A DNA stretch of 64,000 bases from NCBI GenBank assembly GCA_014695195.1, contig JACJNW010000019.1, positions 124,001 through 188,000 on the forward strand, in the 5' to 3' direction. This document shows positions 8,982-19,435 of the stretch, piece after piece (position 1 is the first letter of the stretch; every line of letters starts with the position of its first letter). The stretch comes from Cyanobacteria bacterium FACHB-DQ100 (GTDB taxonomy: Bacteria > Cyanobacteriota > Cyanobacteriia > Leptolyngbyales > Leptolyngbyaceae). Made by a program: the position numbers and the translations under genes. The notes under the pieces were generated by a model. It was not told the DNA's origin. It was given only the letters and a program-made list of their open reading frames with translations, and did no database searches.

Positions 8982-11900
8982 GAGAATTCGCCTCCCAACT
9001 GCGTCAAGAACTGCATTGCTTTTGCCACTGAACTTGCACAATCGTAAGGGGAAGTCTCATAGAACGATCGCCAAGCAGAGCTTTTGTATTCATCATAGCG
9101 ATCGCGATGCTCTGGATGTCGATCAAGCCATGCCAACCGCACCGCGTGACCAATTAGAACATCCATCACAATGTATTCTTCGACTTTGAACTCTGGGTTA
9201 CGTTGTGCGATCGCTGAAAGTTCCATCAAAGCTTCCACATTCGCCTGACGATATTCGGGAGCTTGAATTTTGTTGAGCAGATGTTCGATTTTTAGTGCAA
9301 AGTTTTTCTCACCTGCGGTCATTTCGGTCGTAAGAAATTCACTCTCAAGCCGATTCCGCCGTTCTAGTTTGTCTCCGATAACTAACCCCTGACAGTGATG
9401 TAGCAGCTTCCATACGCTTGGGTAGAAGTCTTTGGGAACGCGATTGAGTGCCCCATCCACTTGACGTTTACGCCACCAGTTTTGGGCACTGGGTTCGATT
9501 TCGGTTTTATCAACCAGAATCACCCAATCGATCGCGCTGTTAGGCAATTTCACTTTCAGCGATTCTTGTTTCAGCAGCGCTTTGTTTAGATCGGCATAAC
9601 CGACCACAATCTCACGCAGTCGAGTTTTAATTTCAAACGGACTTAAGCTCATCAGTTTCTCGTAAGCTTCATCCTGAGTCAGTTCTAACTCTTGCGCCAA
9701 ATCGGTTGTAATCAACAAAATTAGATAGCCGACTCGTAAGGTTAACAGTCCCTGGAATAGTTTCGGTTCTGCTTTGATCAATAAGCTGAGATAGATAATT
9801 ACTTCCTGAGTCAGTACCCGATCGCGGATATCTTCGCGGCAGAACTCACGAATCTTTTCTAAGACCTCCGTGTGTGGTAGCGGCTGCATAATCAATGAGT
9901 CTTCGCTGTAGGCACGTCCGATCGCAATCTGTTTCTGTCTCACTAAGATATCTGTGACAGCATCCGACAAGCCCACATCAATCTTATCGAGTAATCCTGC
10001 ACATCGCCGTAAGATGCTCCAATACGGCGATCTCGTAGAATCCCCCTTACTTGCTTTCGTGTATAGTTCATTCAGCAAGTCTCGAACTGTCACTGATGAC
10101 TGTGCCCCCGCAAATCCGGTTTCAAAGTTCAGTCCTTCTAGCCGCGCCAATGTTCCTAGTAGTTCAACTTGCTCATAAAGGTTCTGTGACGCTCGTAAGC
10201 TCTCCAACAGCACTTGAACATCAGTTTCATACTCTAGTTTGAATTCCTGCGCAATGCTCAATGGATGGGTACGATCGGGTTCAAATGCCAGGAAATAGCG
10301 AGACACACCCACTTCAGCGACTGATTTTGATTCAAACTGAAAGCCATGCAGCCAATCAATCCGCTCAGTTCCTGCTGTTCTGACAAACTGTTTAAGCTGA
10401 CCCAACTGAACCGGAATGTCTCCGCATCGCCCCGCTTGAAGTTCTTGCACCAAATCTAACAATGCTTCTCGACCGAGTTCATACATTTCATGCGTTAGCA
10501 ACAAGGTGACGATCGGGCGACCCACTTGTTGCCAATGTCGATGAATGTAGGCTAAATCGCTTTTGATGTTTGATACTAAAAAGTGATAGTCCAACGTTAG
10601 ATAAAACCGTTCCGGCTCAAGAAACGAAGGCAGGACTACGATCGTTTCTCCTTGAATGCGATACACCCGTGCAGTGGTGAGACTCCGCATTCGTCGCTGC
10701 GGTCGTCCGGTCAGCGCCAATTTTTCGTTGCGTCCCACCTGGGTATAAGCAGCAGCCAATTCGCGTGCATGACGGACTTGAATTGGTTCCACCTGTTCGA
10801 GCGTTTGTGTGGTCACATTGTTTGCTGCAAGTTTAGCCTGTAGCGTTTCATCCTCTGCTAACAGTGCAATCTGAATCGTTGCTTTTCGGCGTTGTCCTCG
10901 ACGTAAATAGCGCCCACAGGGATCAATATCTCCAACGGAAATCAATCCTTCATGCAGCATTTTCGCTAGCATGTACAAACTCTGTGCCCAAACTAGGGGA
11001 ATGTTTTCATTGGGAATGCGAGTTTGACTATGAGGATTCGCTTTTTCGGCTGCGATCGCGCTCTCCGGCACAATGAATAGTTCAGGCAATAGTTTCACTC
11101 CATCTCGCTCGACCGTCAGCGCATCTAAACGATCGAGATAGTCTTGTGCCTGAACGCGATCGCCCCGAAAAATGCCATCTAACGCAAGATAGGTAAAGAA
11201 TAAGGGCCATTCACACTCGACATGTTCAAACTGCTTCAGTTCAAACGGCTCATAGTGCAATCGTGTGGTGTCTTCGATCACGGTTTGATGTCCGTCGCGC
11301 AAGAAGCGCTTACAGCCATAGCGACCTTGCAGCAGATCGATGATCTTATCGCGGGTGCGATCGACTAGTTCGATATCCTCAACTGCAAACGCAGGAAACC
11401 CGATCGCGCTGAGCAATGCAGCATCGACTTCTTTAGAGCTTGATTCGCGTGGCAGCAATGATTCTAGCGTTGTCCGACAGCGAGCAATCTCATCCGGCAG
11501 CACATGAATCACTGAACTCTGTCCGCCCTGTGTTCCAAACAGATTCAGCCCATTCATCGCTTCGAGTGCCGCTTTTGCCATGCCGACAGAGCTGCCGTTC
11601 AGTTCGGGATTGCCGTGATTGATCTTGTTACCGCGCTCCCAAATTCCATAGTCAGGCGTGCGATAAGTCCGACCAATGTAGTACACCAGGTTTTGCACAA
11701 AGTTCACTTCATCACAGGTGTAAACAATGGACAATCCCGAAGTGGTCATCTGCGCCAACATCAATAGAAATACTGAAGTTGCATCTAGCTGCAAATGTCC
11801 CCATTCATCGTCACCGACTACCGTTGATCCGGTTGCAGTGTCATATTTTGCATGGAGGGCATCTAACGGATTCTGATTATGTTTGAACTTCTCAACCTTT

Positions 11901-12202
11901 TGCGCTTGCTGCATCATCGAAAACAACAATCCGCGCATCAACTTGACGACGCTATGTTCTAGCTCATAGGTGCGTCCACGATCGTCATCAAGTTTTCGAT
12001 AAGCTAATGCCAACCCCCAAACTGCCAGAATGCTATACACATTGTCCCGCACCCAAGCATCGGTGTAGTCTCCGTGAGCGTTCACGGCGGTACTGGCGGG
12101 AAGCAGTCCAGAAATTGGGTTCTGACGACTCAAGATAATCGATCGCACTTCTTCGTAATAGCGATCGAGCCGATTCGCGAGGTCAATTGCTGGAGTTGCC
12201 AT
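8978..12202 (-). CDS. GH15-like protein collinear with phosphorylase kinase alpha/beta regulatory subunit
   Basis: The 1074-residue cytoplasmic protein starts with a six-hairpin (glucoamylase-like) domain over about residues 1-420, including DAWVRDNVYSILAVWGLA at 48-65 and GDDEWGHLQLDATSVFLLML near 130. From about residue 300 it follows animal phosphorylase kinase alpha/beta closely: RFLRDG, EDTTRLHYEPFELKQFEHVE, CEWPLFFTYLALDG, WAQSLYMLAKML and the later VGRNEKLALTGRP. No gamma kinase domain is present. Homologues are commonly labelled glycoside hydrolase family 15. A role in glycogen metabolism is plausible but unproven. The next gene downstream is coupled by ATGA. Confidence 0.85.
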   Translation of the reverse strand: MATPAIDLANRLDRYYEEVRSIILSRQNPISGLLPASTAVNAHGDYTDAWVRDNVYSILAVWGLALAYRKLDDDRGRTYELEHSVVKLMRGLLFSMMQQAQKVEKFKHNQNPLDALHAKYDTATGSTVVGDDEWGHLQLDATSVFLLMLAQMTTSGLSIVYTCDEVNFVQNLVYYIGRTYRTPDYGIWERGNKINHGNPELNGSSVGMAKAALEAMNGLNLFGTQGGQSSVIHVLPDEIARCRTTLESLLPRESSSKEVDAALLSAIGFPAFAVEDIELVDRTRDKIIDLLQGRYGCKRFLRDGHQTVIEDTTRLHYEPFELKQFEHVECEWPLFFTYLALDGIFRGDRVQAQDYLDRLDALTVERDGVKLLPELFIVPESAIAAEKANPHSQTRIPNENIPLVWAQSLYMLAKMLHEGLISVGDIDPCGRYLRRGQRRKATIQIALLAEDETLQAKLAANNVTTQTLEQVEPIQVRHARELAAAYTQVGRNEKLALTGRPQRRMRSLTTARVYRIQGETIVVLPSFLEPERFYLTLDYHFLVSNIKSDLAYIHRHWQQVGRPIVTLLLTHEMYELGREALLDLVQELQAGRCGDIPVQLGQLKQFVRTAGTERIDWLHGFQFESKSVAEVGVSRYFLAFEPDRTHPLSIAQEFKLEYETDVQVLLESLRASQNLYEQVELLGTLARLEGLNFETGFAGAQSSVTVRDLLNELYTKASKGDSTRSPYWSILRRCAGLLDKIDVGLSDAVTDILVRQKQIAIGRAYSEDSLIMQPLPHTEVLEKIREFCREDIRDRVLTQEVIIYLSLLIKAEPKLFQGLLTLRVGYLILLITTDLAQELELTQDEAYEKLMSLSPFEIKTRLREIVVGYADLNKALLKQESLKVKLPNSAIDWVILVDKTEIEPSAQNWWRKRQVDGALNRVPKDFYPSVWKLLHHCQGLVIGDKLERRNRLESEFLTTEMTAGEKNFALKIEHLLNKIQAPEYRQANVEALMELSAIAQRNPEFKVEEYIVMDVLIGHAVRLAWLDRHPEHRDRYDEYKSSAWRSFYETSPYDCASSVAKAMQFLTQLGGEFS

Positions 12203-12304
12203 AGGATCAGGGTAGGGAGTTAGGGGTTTACAAGCGCATCAGCGCTTGAATCAAAGATCTTAACCGAAGTTGCTATGATTCGCTCATCGAAAGAATGGGA
12301 CAAA

Positions 12305-12469
12305 ATGAACAACGCTGATCAACGCAATCAAATTGCCCCTCAGGCAACCGTTAAAGCTTAGATTCAGCGTAATCGGGAATTACAGGAACAATTCAACAGG
12401 GTTATCAATGACACACGATCGCCCCGCACCGAGTTTCTCAAGCGGCAGCGAAACGAAGATCAGGAATAG
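12305..12469 (+). pseudogene. Possible small gene interrupted by an in-frame TAG
   Basis: An ATG at 12305 opens MNNADQRNQIAPQATVKA, then TAG at 12359-12361, then 35 further in-frame codons, IQRNRELQEQFNRVIND... to a second TAG at 12467-12469. Both halves are rich in Gln, Asn and Arg and look like one short helical protein of 54 residues in which a CAG codon became TAG. The 3' end overlaps the convergent amidohydrolase. Evidence is composition only. Confidence 0.3.
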
Positions 12470-13881
12470 CCGATCGTTGATCCCGGTAGTCTCATCACCG
12501 ATCGATATCGCACTTCAGTTTCTGCAACAGAGATCGATTTGCGTTGTGTTGTCCATTCACTACGATCAAACAGTTTTTCTCTCAATTCGTTCACATTCAC
12601 ATTGCAGATTGCATGATCAGAAATGACTTGCCGACCATTCACCCAAACATAACTTACAACATTTACAGGGCGACCGAGAATCAGTAAGCCGATCGGATCA
12701 GTTCGCGGTAACAAGGACAACGATTTCAGGTCGTACATTACCAAATCTGCTTTCTTGCCAACCGTCAAAGATCCAAATTGATCTGCGCGATCCAAGCCTG
12801 TTGCACCGCCTAGGGATGCCATTTCCACAGATTGTCGAGGAGTAATCCAGTGATGATAATCAAAGTCTGTGACTGAATGCAAAATTGACCCAATTTTAAT
12901 CGCTTCGAGTAAATCTTGAGAATCATTACTTGCAGCACCATCACACCCAAATGTAACATTCACTCCTGCTTGACGGTACTTCAGAATTGGAGCGATCCCA
13001 CTTCCTAAGCGTAAGTTGCTCAATGGATTGTGAACTACGGTCGATCTCGTTTCTGCCATGATCTCAATATCTTGGTCATCGAGCCAAACACAATGTGCTA
13101 GGGAAGTTTTCTCACTCAAAAATCCAATCTCTTTAAGATGTTGAACAGCACTACACCCATACTTTTCTTCAGCCAGCATCTTTTGGGCTTTGGTTTCGAG
13201 TAGATGAGCATGGCGACTCAGGTTGTATCGATCGCTGAGTTCAATACAGCCTTCAAACAACGCATCCGAGCAAAGCTGAATTCCAGTCGGCGCAGCGACA
13301 ACTTCAATTCCTTGATCCGGACGATGAAACTGGTAAATTGCTGCTTGAAGAAGTTCAAGCACTGCCTGAGTCGGCTGTTCAAAGTTGCTATGTCTTACTT
13401 CATCACCACCAGTCGGAATGCCTGCGCTCAACGCCTCATCCTGAATCAACGGCGCGATGAAGGCTCGAATGCCCACTTCCCGATAACCTCGATCGACCGC
13501 AGCAATGGTTTCGATTTCTTTTCCTGGAATCAGCACCAAATGATCGACAACACTCGTTCCACCGGTCATGAGAGTTTCGATCGCGGTGCCCACTGCACTG
13601 AGATAAGCTTGCTCCGGGTCGAGCGGTGTAGTTTCGTAGAGTTCTGCGATCCAGAGTTCGAGCGGCACAGGCGGAATCAATCCACGCTGCCACATTTCCG
13701 AGGAGTGGGTATGAGCATTCACAAATCCAGGCAGTAAAAGCTGATTCGTGCCATCGATCGCAGTTCCAATCACCGCTAAGTTAGGCGCGATCGCAACAAT
13801 GCGATCATCTTGGATTTGCACATCGACTGTTTTATACCCCTCACCCTCTGCAATCAAAACATTCTGAATCGTAAAACTCAT
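12460..13881 (-). CDS. Amidohydrolase of the guanine/SAH deaminase (SsnA/MtaD-like) group
   Basis: A metal-dependent TIM-barrel deaminase-type amidohydrolase of 473 residues. The HTH metal motif is at H57 and H59 (GFVNAHTHSSEMWQRG). Further ligands and catalytic residues are H227 (RHAHLLE), H264 (SLAHCVW), H285 (VVHNPLSN) and D315 (TFGCDGAASND). This pattern fits the cytosine/guanine/S-adenosylhomocysteine deaminase branch; the substrate cannot be fixed from sequence. The ATG at 13881 is preferred over a TTG at 13899 because MSFTIQNVLI is a typical family start. It precedes no obvious pathway partner; the cytochrome b-like gene lies 37 bases upstream on the same strand. Confidence 0.8.
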   Translation of the reverse strand: MSFTIQNVLIAEGEGYKTVDVQIQDDRIVAIAPNLAVIGTAIDGTNQLLLPGFVNAHTHSSEMWQRGLIPPVPLELWIAELYETTPLDPEQAYLSAVGTAIETLMTGGTSVVDHLVLIPGKEIETIAAVDRGYREVGIRAFIAPLIQDEALSAGIPTGGDEVRHSNFEQPTQAVLELLQAAIYQFHRPDQGIEVVAAPTGIQLCSDALFEGCIELSDRYNLSRHAHLLETKAQKMLAEEKYGCSAVQHLKEIGFLSEKTSLAHCVWLDDQDIEIMAETRSTVVHNPLSNLRLGSGIAPILKYRQAGVNVTFGCDGAASNDSQDLLEAIKIGSILHSVTDFDYHHWITPRQSVEMASLGGATGLDRADQFGSLTVGKKADLVMYDLKSLSLLPRTDPIGLLILGRPVNVVSYVWVNGRQVISDHAICNVNVNELREKLFDRSEWTTQRKSISVAETEVRYRSVMRLPGSTIGYS

Positions 13882-13918
13882 AGATCGATGCCTACTCAAT
13901 ACATAGCAGCCTAAGCTA

Positions 13919-14506
13919 TTAAACTCGATTTCGGAGTTGTTGAATCCACAATTTTGGGTGGTCGTCCGATCGCACCTTAAAGCTGCTCATCGATAACAAA
14001 AGCGGCACACCTCCCACTTTAGCGCTCATCAATAGATGCAGTGCTAAACAGACAAGCATCGTTGCCCAAGCAGTGAGATGTAAGGAATAAGCCAAATGAT
14101 GCAGTTCACCTGTGGGCAACCAAGTTTCATCCATTAGTTTTCCGCTAATTGCAGCAAATACGATCGCAAGCAACATTACTGTATTTGTTAGCCGTTGTAG
14201 ACTAATCCACCAAATTGGCTTTCCAATGTTCGACAATTGTGCGATCGAGTCTTTTTGAACTAATTTCTTTCGACCGCACCAAAGACTATAAATCACAAAT
14301 AACGGTGCAAATAGAAAAAACGTCAGTCCGATCGTGCCGTGGTAGTCAATGATCGGATTGATTCTGGGTAAGGGAACCTTTCCAAAGCGTCCATCAAATG
14401 TGTCATACACCCAATACCCGCTGATCAATGCCGCAATCACCAACAGTGCATTGACTCCGTGCAGAAAGCGCAGCAGTGAAGGTTGATAAGGTTTAGTGCG
14501 TGACAT
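13919..14506 (-). CDS. Cytochrome b561-like four-helix membrane protein
   Basis: The 195-residue protein has four membrane helices at about residues 15-35, 57-77, 105-122 and 138-160. Histidines near the helix ends (H16, H56, H137, H143, H157) could ligate b-type haems, as in the bacterial cytochrome b561 / hydrogenase cytochrome b families. It would act as a membrane electron carrier. No partner reductase or molybdoenzyme gene is adjacent, so the redox partner is unknown. It may share a transcript with the amidohydrolase 37 bases downstream. Confidence 0.7.
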   Translation of the reverse strand: MSRTKPYQPSLLRFLHGVNALLVIAALISGYWVYDTFDGRFGKVPLPRINPIIDYHGTIGLTFFLFAPLFVIYSLWCGRKKLVQKDSIAQLSNIGKPIWWISLQRLTNTVMLLAIVFAAISGKLMDETWLPTGELHHLAYSLHLTAWATMLVCLALHLLMSAKVGGVPLLLSMSSFKVRSDDHPKLWIQQLRNRV

Positions 14507-14704
14507 AATTCTGTTCTTAGATTGTTCTCTTACTGATATAGCTTAAATTTTTTAAAAATTTGGAACTTATGTGTTGAATTTTTTACGATCGTAAAGTGAG
14601 TATTCGATAACATTTTGCCTCAACAGTGATCAAAAGATTACGTCTATGCGGTTCATCGGATAGATGCGATAGCGTGATGAGGTACTAAAAATTTTGAAGT
14701 GTGA

Positions 14705-15775
<1,071 letters not shown>

Positions 15776-15778
15776 GTC

Positions 15779-15820
15779 ATCTACGATGGGGGTCACCTGA
15801 TCCCTATCGTAGATTTTTAT
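15779..15820 (+). terminator. Rho-independent terminator of gap1
   Basis: ATCTACGAT (15779-15787) pairs with ATCGTAGAT (15807-15815), extended by GGG/CCC, and is followed by a run of T. It begins four bases after the gap1 stop codon. Confidence 0.85.
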
Positions 15821-15900
15821 CTGGCTATTACTTTCGCTGATGAGAAGAACTCGATCAACATAATAAAATGAAAGTCTTAGATACTTGAAAGGTGGCGTTT

Positions 15901-16464
15901 ATGGTTCAGACTCCTGCTAAATCTTTGACGCTAGAAGAATTTCTAAGGCTTCCGGAAACAAAGCCAGCAAGCGAGTATATTGGCGGTCAAATCATCCAGA
16001 AACCCATGCCGCAAGGAAAACATAGTGTTGTTCAGGGAGAACTGACACCAGCCATCAATACAGAACTGAAATCTAAACGCCTGGGTCGTGCGTTCCCAGA
16101 ATTACGCTGTACTTTTGGTGGACGATCGATTGTTCCAGATGTCAGTGTGTTTACTTGGGATCGAATTCCTCGCGATGCAAATGGTGAGGTCGCAAATACC
16201 TTTCAAATTGCTCCAGATTGGATGATCGAGATTCTTTCTCCAGATCAAAGCCCAACGAAAGTGATCAAAAACATTCTGCACTGTATTGATTATCAAACGC
16301 AGATGGGTTGGCTGATTGATCCCGATGAGAAAGTTGTGTTTGTTTATTTTGCCGATCGTACAATCCGATTTTTTGACGTTCCAGAACAGCTTTTGCCTGT
16401 ACCATCGTTTGCAAGCAACATTCAATTAACAGTTCAAACATTGTTCGGATGGTTGTCTGAGTAG
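15901..16464 (+). CDS. Uma2-family endonuclease-like protein (DUF820)
   Basis: This intact 187-residue Uma2 protein is a member of a very expanded cyanobacterial family with a PD-(D/E)XK-type nuclease fold. Visible pieces are LTLEEFLRLPETKPASEYIGGQI, then PDVSVFTWDRIPRD, WMIEILSPDQSPTKVIKNI and YQTQMGWLIDPDEK, which carry the putative active-site acids. The ATG at 15901 follows GAAAGGTGG; a GTG at 15892 is also in frame. Biological roles of Uma2 proteins are not established. A second, broken member of the family lies at 8396-8981. Confidence 0.85.
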   Translation: MVQTPAKSLTLEEFLRLPETKPASEYIGGQIIQKPMPQGKHSVVQGELTPAINTELKSKRLGRAFPELRCTFGGRSIVPDVSVFTWDRIPRDANGEVANTFQIAPDWMIEILSPDQSPTKVIKNILHCIDYQTQMGWLIDPDEKVVFVYFADRTIRFFDVPEQLLPVPSFASNIQLTVQTLFGWLSE

Positions 16465-16477
16465 CACTGCGATCGCT

Positions 16478-18757
16478 CTAGAACTCTACATCGTCTTCAT
16501 CAGACTCTCCGATTACCGACAGTGGAAACTGTTGCTTCAATGCAGGAATCGCTGGGCAAGGTTTGCGATCGTCCAAATTCTCCGGCTTGTTCCAGCTAAA
16601 GGGAGCTTGTTTTGCCGCAGACATCCATAACAATCGTTTTGCGCGAGTCATTGCAACATACAACAATCGAAACTCTTCAGCAGTCTTGAGCGATCCGGCT
16701 CGTTCCCAAGCTTCGTCATTGGTCGGAATCGGTTCGTGATGCACGATCGCCCTAATTTGCGCTCTTGCGACCTCAGATAAAGTAAAGTCGCCAAGAAACT
16801 GCATGGCAGGCGGAATGTAGAGCGATCCGGGAATCATGTTTTCATGCAAAAACGGAATGAAAACATAGTCCCAATCGAGACCCTTTGCTTTGTGCATGGT
16901 GATCACGGTTAGCTGGCTGGGACGAACATAGCGATCGTCGTCTTCTGCTTCGACAGGTTCAAATCGCTCTGAACTGACAACGTCGCTTAACACTTCTAGC
17001 ATTGCTGTAAGTGAGTTCTCGCGGGTTTGCTGCATGACGCGTTCTGCAAGTTTGTCAGCAGTTGCAAGCTCTGTTTGCTCATAGTTCAAGGTATAAGCGA
17101 GAAATGAAATCAATTGATAGAGGGGTAGCTCTAATCTCGCTCTGAGTAGGCTTGTACAGAAACGGCTTGCTTGTTGAACTTGTGGATCTTGTGGTGGATC
17201 AAGCGGAGCAGGATAAAGAAACTGTTCCGGAAAAGTGATCAGAGCATTTAAATCTTGATTCGGAATGATGCGACGGCTGACAAACACAGATAAAGCAGCT
17301 TTGAGATTGTCCGGAGAATGAGGTCGATCGAGGAATTGCAACAGTGATAACATCTCTGCGGGGATGTGAGACTGTCGATCGCGCATTCCCACCTCAAAGA
17401 CTGAAAGCTTGTCATCGAACCATCGCGCTAGTTCTCGTGCTACAAATTTTCCTTGCTCGTTGGTGCGAACTAACACTGCCGCCGATCGCTCTGGATAATG
17501 ATTGAACAATGCGATCGCTCTTTTACCAATCCATTCTACCGTTTGATGCACATCCTCAGGCGTGTGAATCTCAAAGCCTAAGCCTTCAGGACTGGGGTTT
17601 GCATCGGCTTGCGGATCATTGTTAGACACTGGGTGAATCATCTGCGATCGAAATGGCGCAGCGTCTTCGTTTCCGTAAGTTCGATTCACCCAGTTCAATA
17701 CAAAATTTGCAGCTTCGAGAATGATCCGACTACTGCGACCTGCTTGATTCATTTCAGCAAGCCGATTTTCGATCGCGCAAGTCTGACAAAATTCCCGAAA
17801 GAACACCGGATCAGCAGGCGTGAATGTTGAATTAATGGCTTGATTCGGATCACCGACCCGCACTAGGTTTTGATTGTGCAACTGTTCTGGATCGATTGCT
17901 AATAGTTCTAATAATCGCGTTTGTAGGGGGCTTGAATCTTGTGCTTCATCTTCAAACACAGCAAACACTTGAGATTGCCAACGCGCTCTAATTCCCGGAT
18001 GTTCTAGCACTCGTAGCGCACCTAAAACCATCTCGTCATAGTCAATGAAGCTCCTGCTTTGGAGTTGCAGTTGGTATTGTTCATACAGTCCTGCAGCGAT
18101 CGACAAGATCGAATAGTCATCGGATGCAATCTGACTACGTAAATCTTCCGGTAACAACCCTGAGCTTTTCGCTTCTCGAATTACCGTTTCTGCCAGTGCA
18201 GGCAACACTTCGGTTCGCAATACAGCTTGTCTTCGTAACCGCTCGGTTTCTTCCCCGTCGAATTGTTGCCCTTCTAACAAGCGCTGATAGAGATGCGGAT
18301 TCAGTCCTAACCATTGTTCTACACTGGTGCGGATCAGTCGATTTCCTTGCGTGGGTGTGATTAAAATTGAATCGGGATTAAAGCCCGATCGCTCCGGAGC
18401 GCTTCTGGCGATCGACCAAGCTAATCCATGCAGCGTGTGAACCACAAACCCACCTTGAGGAAGGCTTAATTTTTTCAGATACTCACGAATTTTGGCTTTA
18501 ATGTTTGCGGCTGCCGATCGCGTGAAGGTGACGACGACTAACTGACGGCGGCTGTGGAGTTGGTATTGCGCGATCGCGACTGCTGCCGCAACTGCCATTC
18601 CGGTCGATTTCCCCGCCCCCGGAACTGCCGACACCGCCAATCGCCCGCCTTGCCAATCGGCGATTTCTCGCTGTCCCGGACGCAGCGTGCTCCGCAGCGT
18701 TTGTAATAGCTTCTCGCGAATCTCTAACACACTGGAAACAACAGGATCAGCAGCCAT
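16478..18757 (-). CDS. UvrD/Rep-type superfamily 1 DNA helicase
   Basis: A 759-residue ATP-dependent DNA helicase. The Walker A motif SAVPGAGKST is near residue 43, and VFEDEAQDSSPLQ (motif II) is near 265. VGDPNQAI (motif III) lies near 301, VITMHKAKGLDWDYVFIPF (motif V) near 625 and LLYVAMTRAKRLLWM (motif VI) near 705. The domain order is that of 3'-5' SF1 helicases acting in repair or replication restart. No nuclease domain is visible at the C-terminus, unlike AddA or RecB. It diverges from the DUF1824 gene. Confidence 0.88.
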   Translation of the reverse strand: MAADPVVSSVLEIREKLLQTLRSTLRPGQREIADWQGGRLAVSAVPGAGKSTGMAVAAAVAIAQYQLHSRRQLVVVTFTRSAAANIKAKIREYLKKLSLPQGGFVVHTLHGLAWSIARSAPERSGFNPDSILITPTQGNRLIRTSVEQWLGLNPHLYQRLLEGQQFDGEETERLRRQAVLRTEVLPALAETVIREAKSSGLLPEDLRSQIASDDYSILSIAAGLYEQYQLQLQSRSFIDYDEMVLGALRVLEHPGIRARWQSQVFAVFEDEAQDSSPLQTRLLELLAIDPEQLHNQNLVRVGDPNQAINSTFTPADPVFFREFCQTCAIENRLAEMNQAGRSSRIILEAANFVLNWVNRTYGNEDAAPFRSQMIHPVSNNDPQADANPSPEGLGFEIHTPEDVHQTVEWIGKRAIALFNHYPERSAAVLVRTNEQGKFVARELARWFDDKLSVFEVGMRDRQSHIPAEMLSLLQFLDRPHSPDNLKAALSVFVSRRIIPNQDLNALITFPEQFLYPAPLDPPQDPQVQQASRFCTSLLRARLELPLYQLISFLAYTLNYEQTELATADKLAERVMQQTRENSLTAMLEVLSDVVSSERFEPVEAEDDDRYVRPSQLTVITMHKAKGLDWDYVFIPFLHENMIPGSLYIPPAMQFLGDFTLSEVARAQIRAIVHHEPIPTNDEAWERAGSLKTAEEFRLLYVAMTRAKRLLWMSAAKQAPFSWNKPENLDDRKPCPAIPALKQQFPLSVIGESDEDDVEF

Positions 18758-18830
18758 AGGTTTAGTAGAGAATATGTACTACTACTTTAAGCGGTAAACT
18801 GGTTCGATCGTAGACTTCAAACCGAAATTC

Positions 18831-19217
18831 ATGACGCGATCGGAAGCTGAAACTATTTTGCGGCAATTTATCTGTACTGAACAATCATCTGAACCGCTGG
18901 ATTATGCAGCGATTCGAGAAGCGGTCTTAATTGTGGCAGATTTATCTGATTATCAAATTCTAGGAATCTGTGCGGAAACGGCTGAGGAGGGCTTGAAAGC
19001 GCTGTCGAGCTATGTGAGTGCACTGAAATATGATGTGCCAGAAACGCGATCGATTCCTGGAGCCATCTACATTAAATTCAATCCGTTAACGGGTCGATCG
19101 CATATGGAACCCTACAGCGGAAACCATCGGGGGGTATTAATTTCTTGCCAGTCTGCGTTTGAGGATGGCGTAAATGAGACATTTGGGCATTTGCCGCTCG
19201 ATCTGTTCAAACAATAA
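18831..19217 (+). CDS. DUF1824 family protein
   Basis: This 128-residue soluble protein belongs to a family found almost only in cyanobacteria. Family landmarks are LGICAETAEEGLKALSSYVSAL, GAIYIKFNPLTGRSHMEPY and the C-terminal HRGVLISCQSAFEDGVNETFGHLPLDLF. No enzymatic function is known for the family. It is transcribed alone, with a clear terminator right after the stop. Confidence 0.88.
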   Translation: MTRSEAETILRQFICTEQSSEPLDYAAIREAVLIVADLSDYQILGICAETAEEGLKALSSYVSALKYDVPETRSIPGAIYIKFNPLTGRSHMEPYSGNHRGVLISCQSAFEDGVNETFGHLPLDLFKQ

Positions 19218-19218
19218 A

Positions 19219-19251
19219 CCCAGATCGAGGATCGATCTGGGCTTGATTTTT
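19219..19251 (+). terminator. Rho-independent terminator of the DUF1824 gene
   Basis: CCCAGATCG (19219-19227), loop AGGAT, CGATCTGGG (19233-19241), then CTTGATTTTT. It starts two bases after the stop. Confidence 0.88.
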
Positions 19252-19435
19252 AATAAACCAGCACTATTAAAGAGTTTGGCTGGCGGTTTTAATGGCTTGA
19301 ACTATCTCTGTTCATTGATTTCATTCTACAAGACACATCTCAGCTTTGGTGGGAAAACACATTGTTCTTCAACATTTGATACTCAACTTAATCAACTGCT
19401 CGATTTTTTGAATACAGAACCTCGAAGTTTTGAAG

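Noticed and set aside
13204-13737. A 177-residue plus-strand frame inside the amidohydrolase
   Set aside because: It is antisense to well-conserved catalytic regions of the amidohydrolase and has no family pattern of its own.
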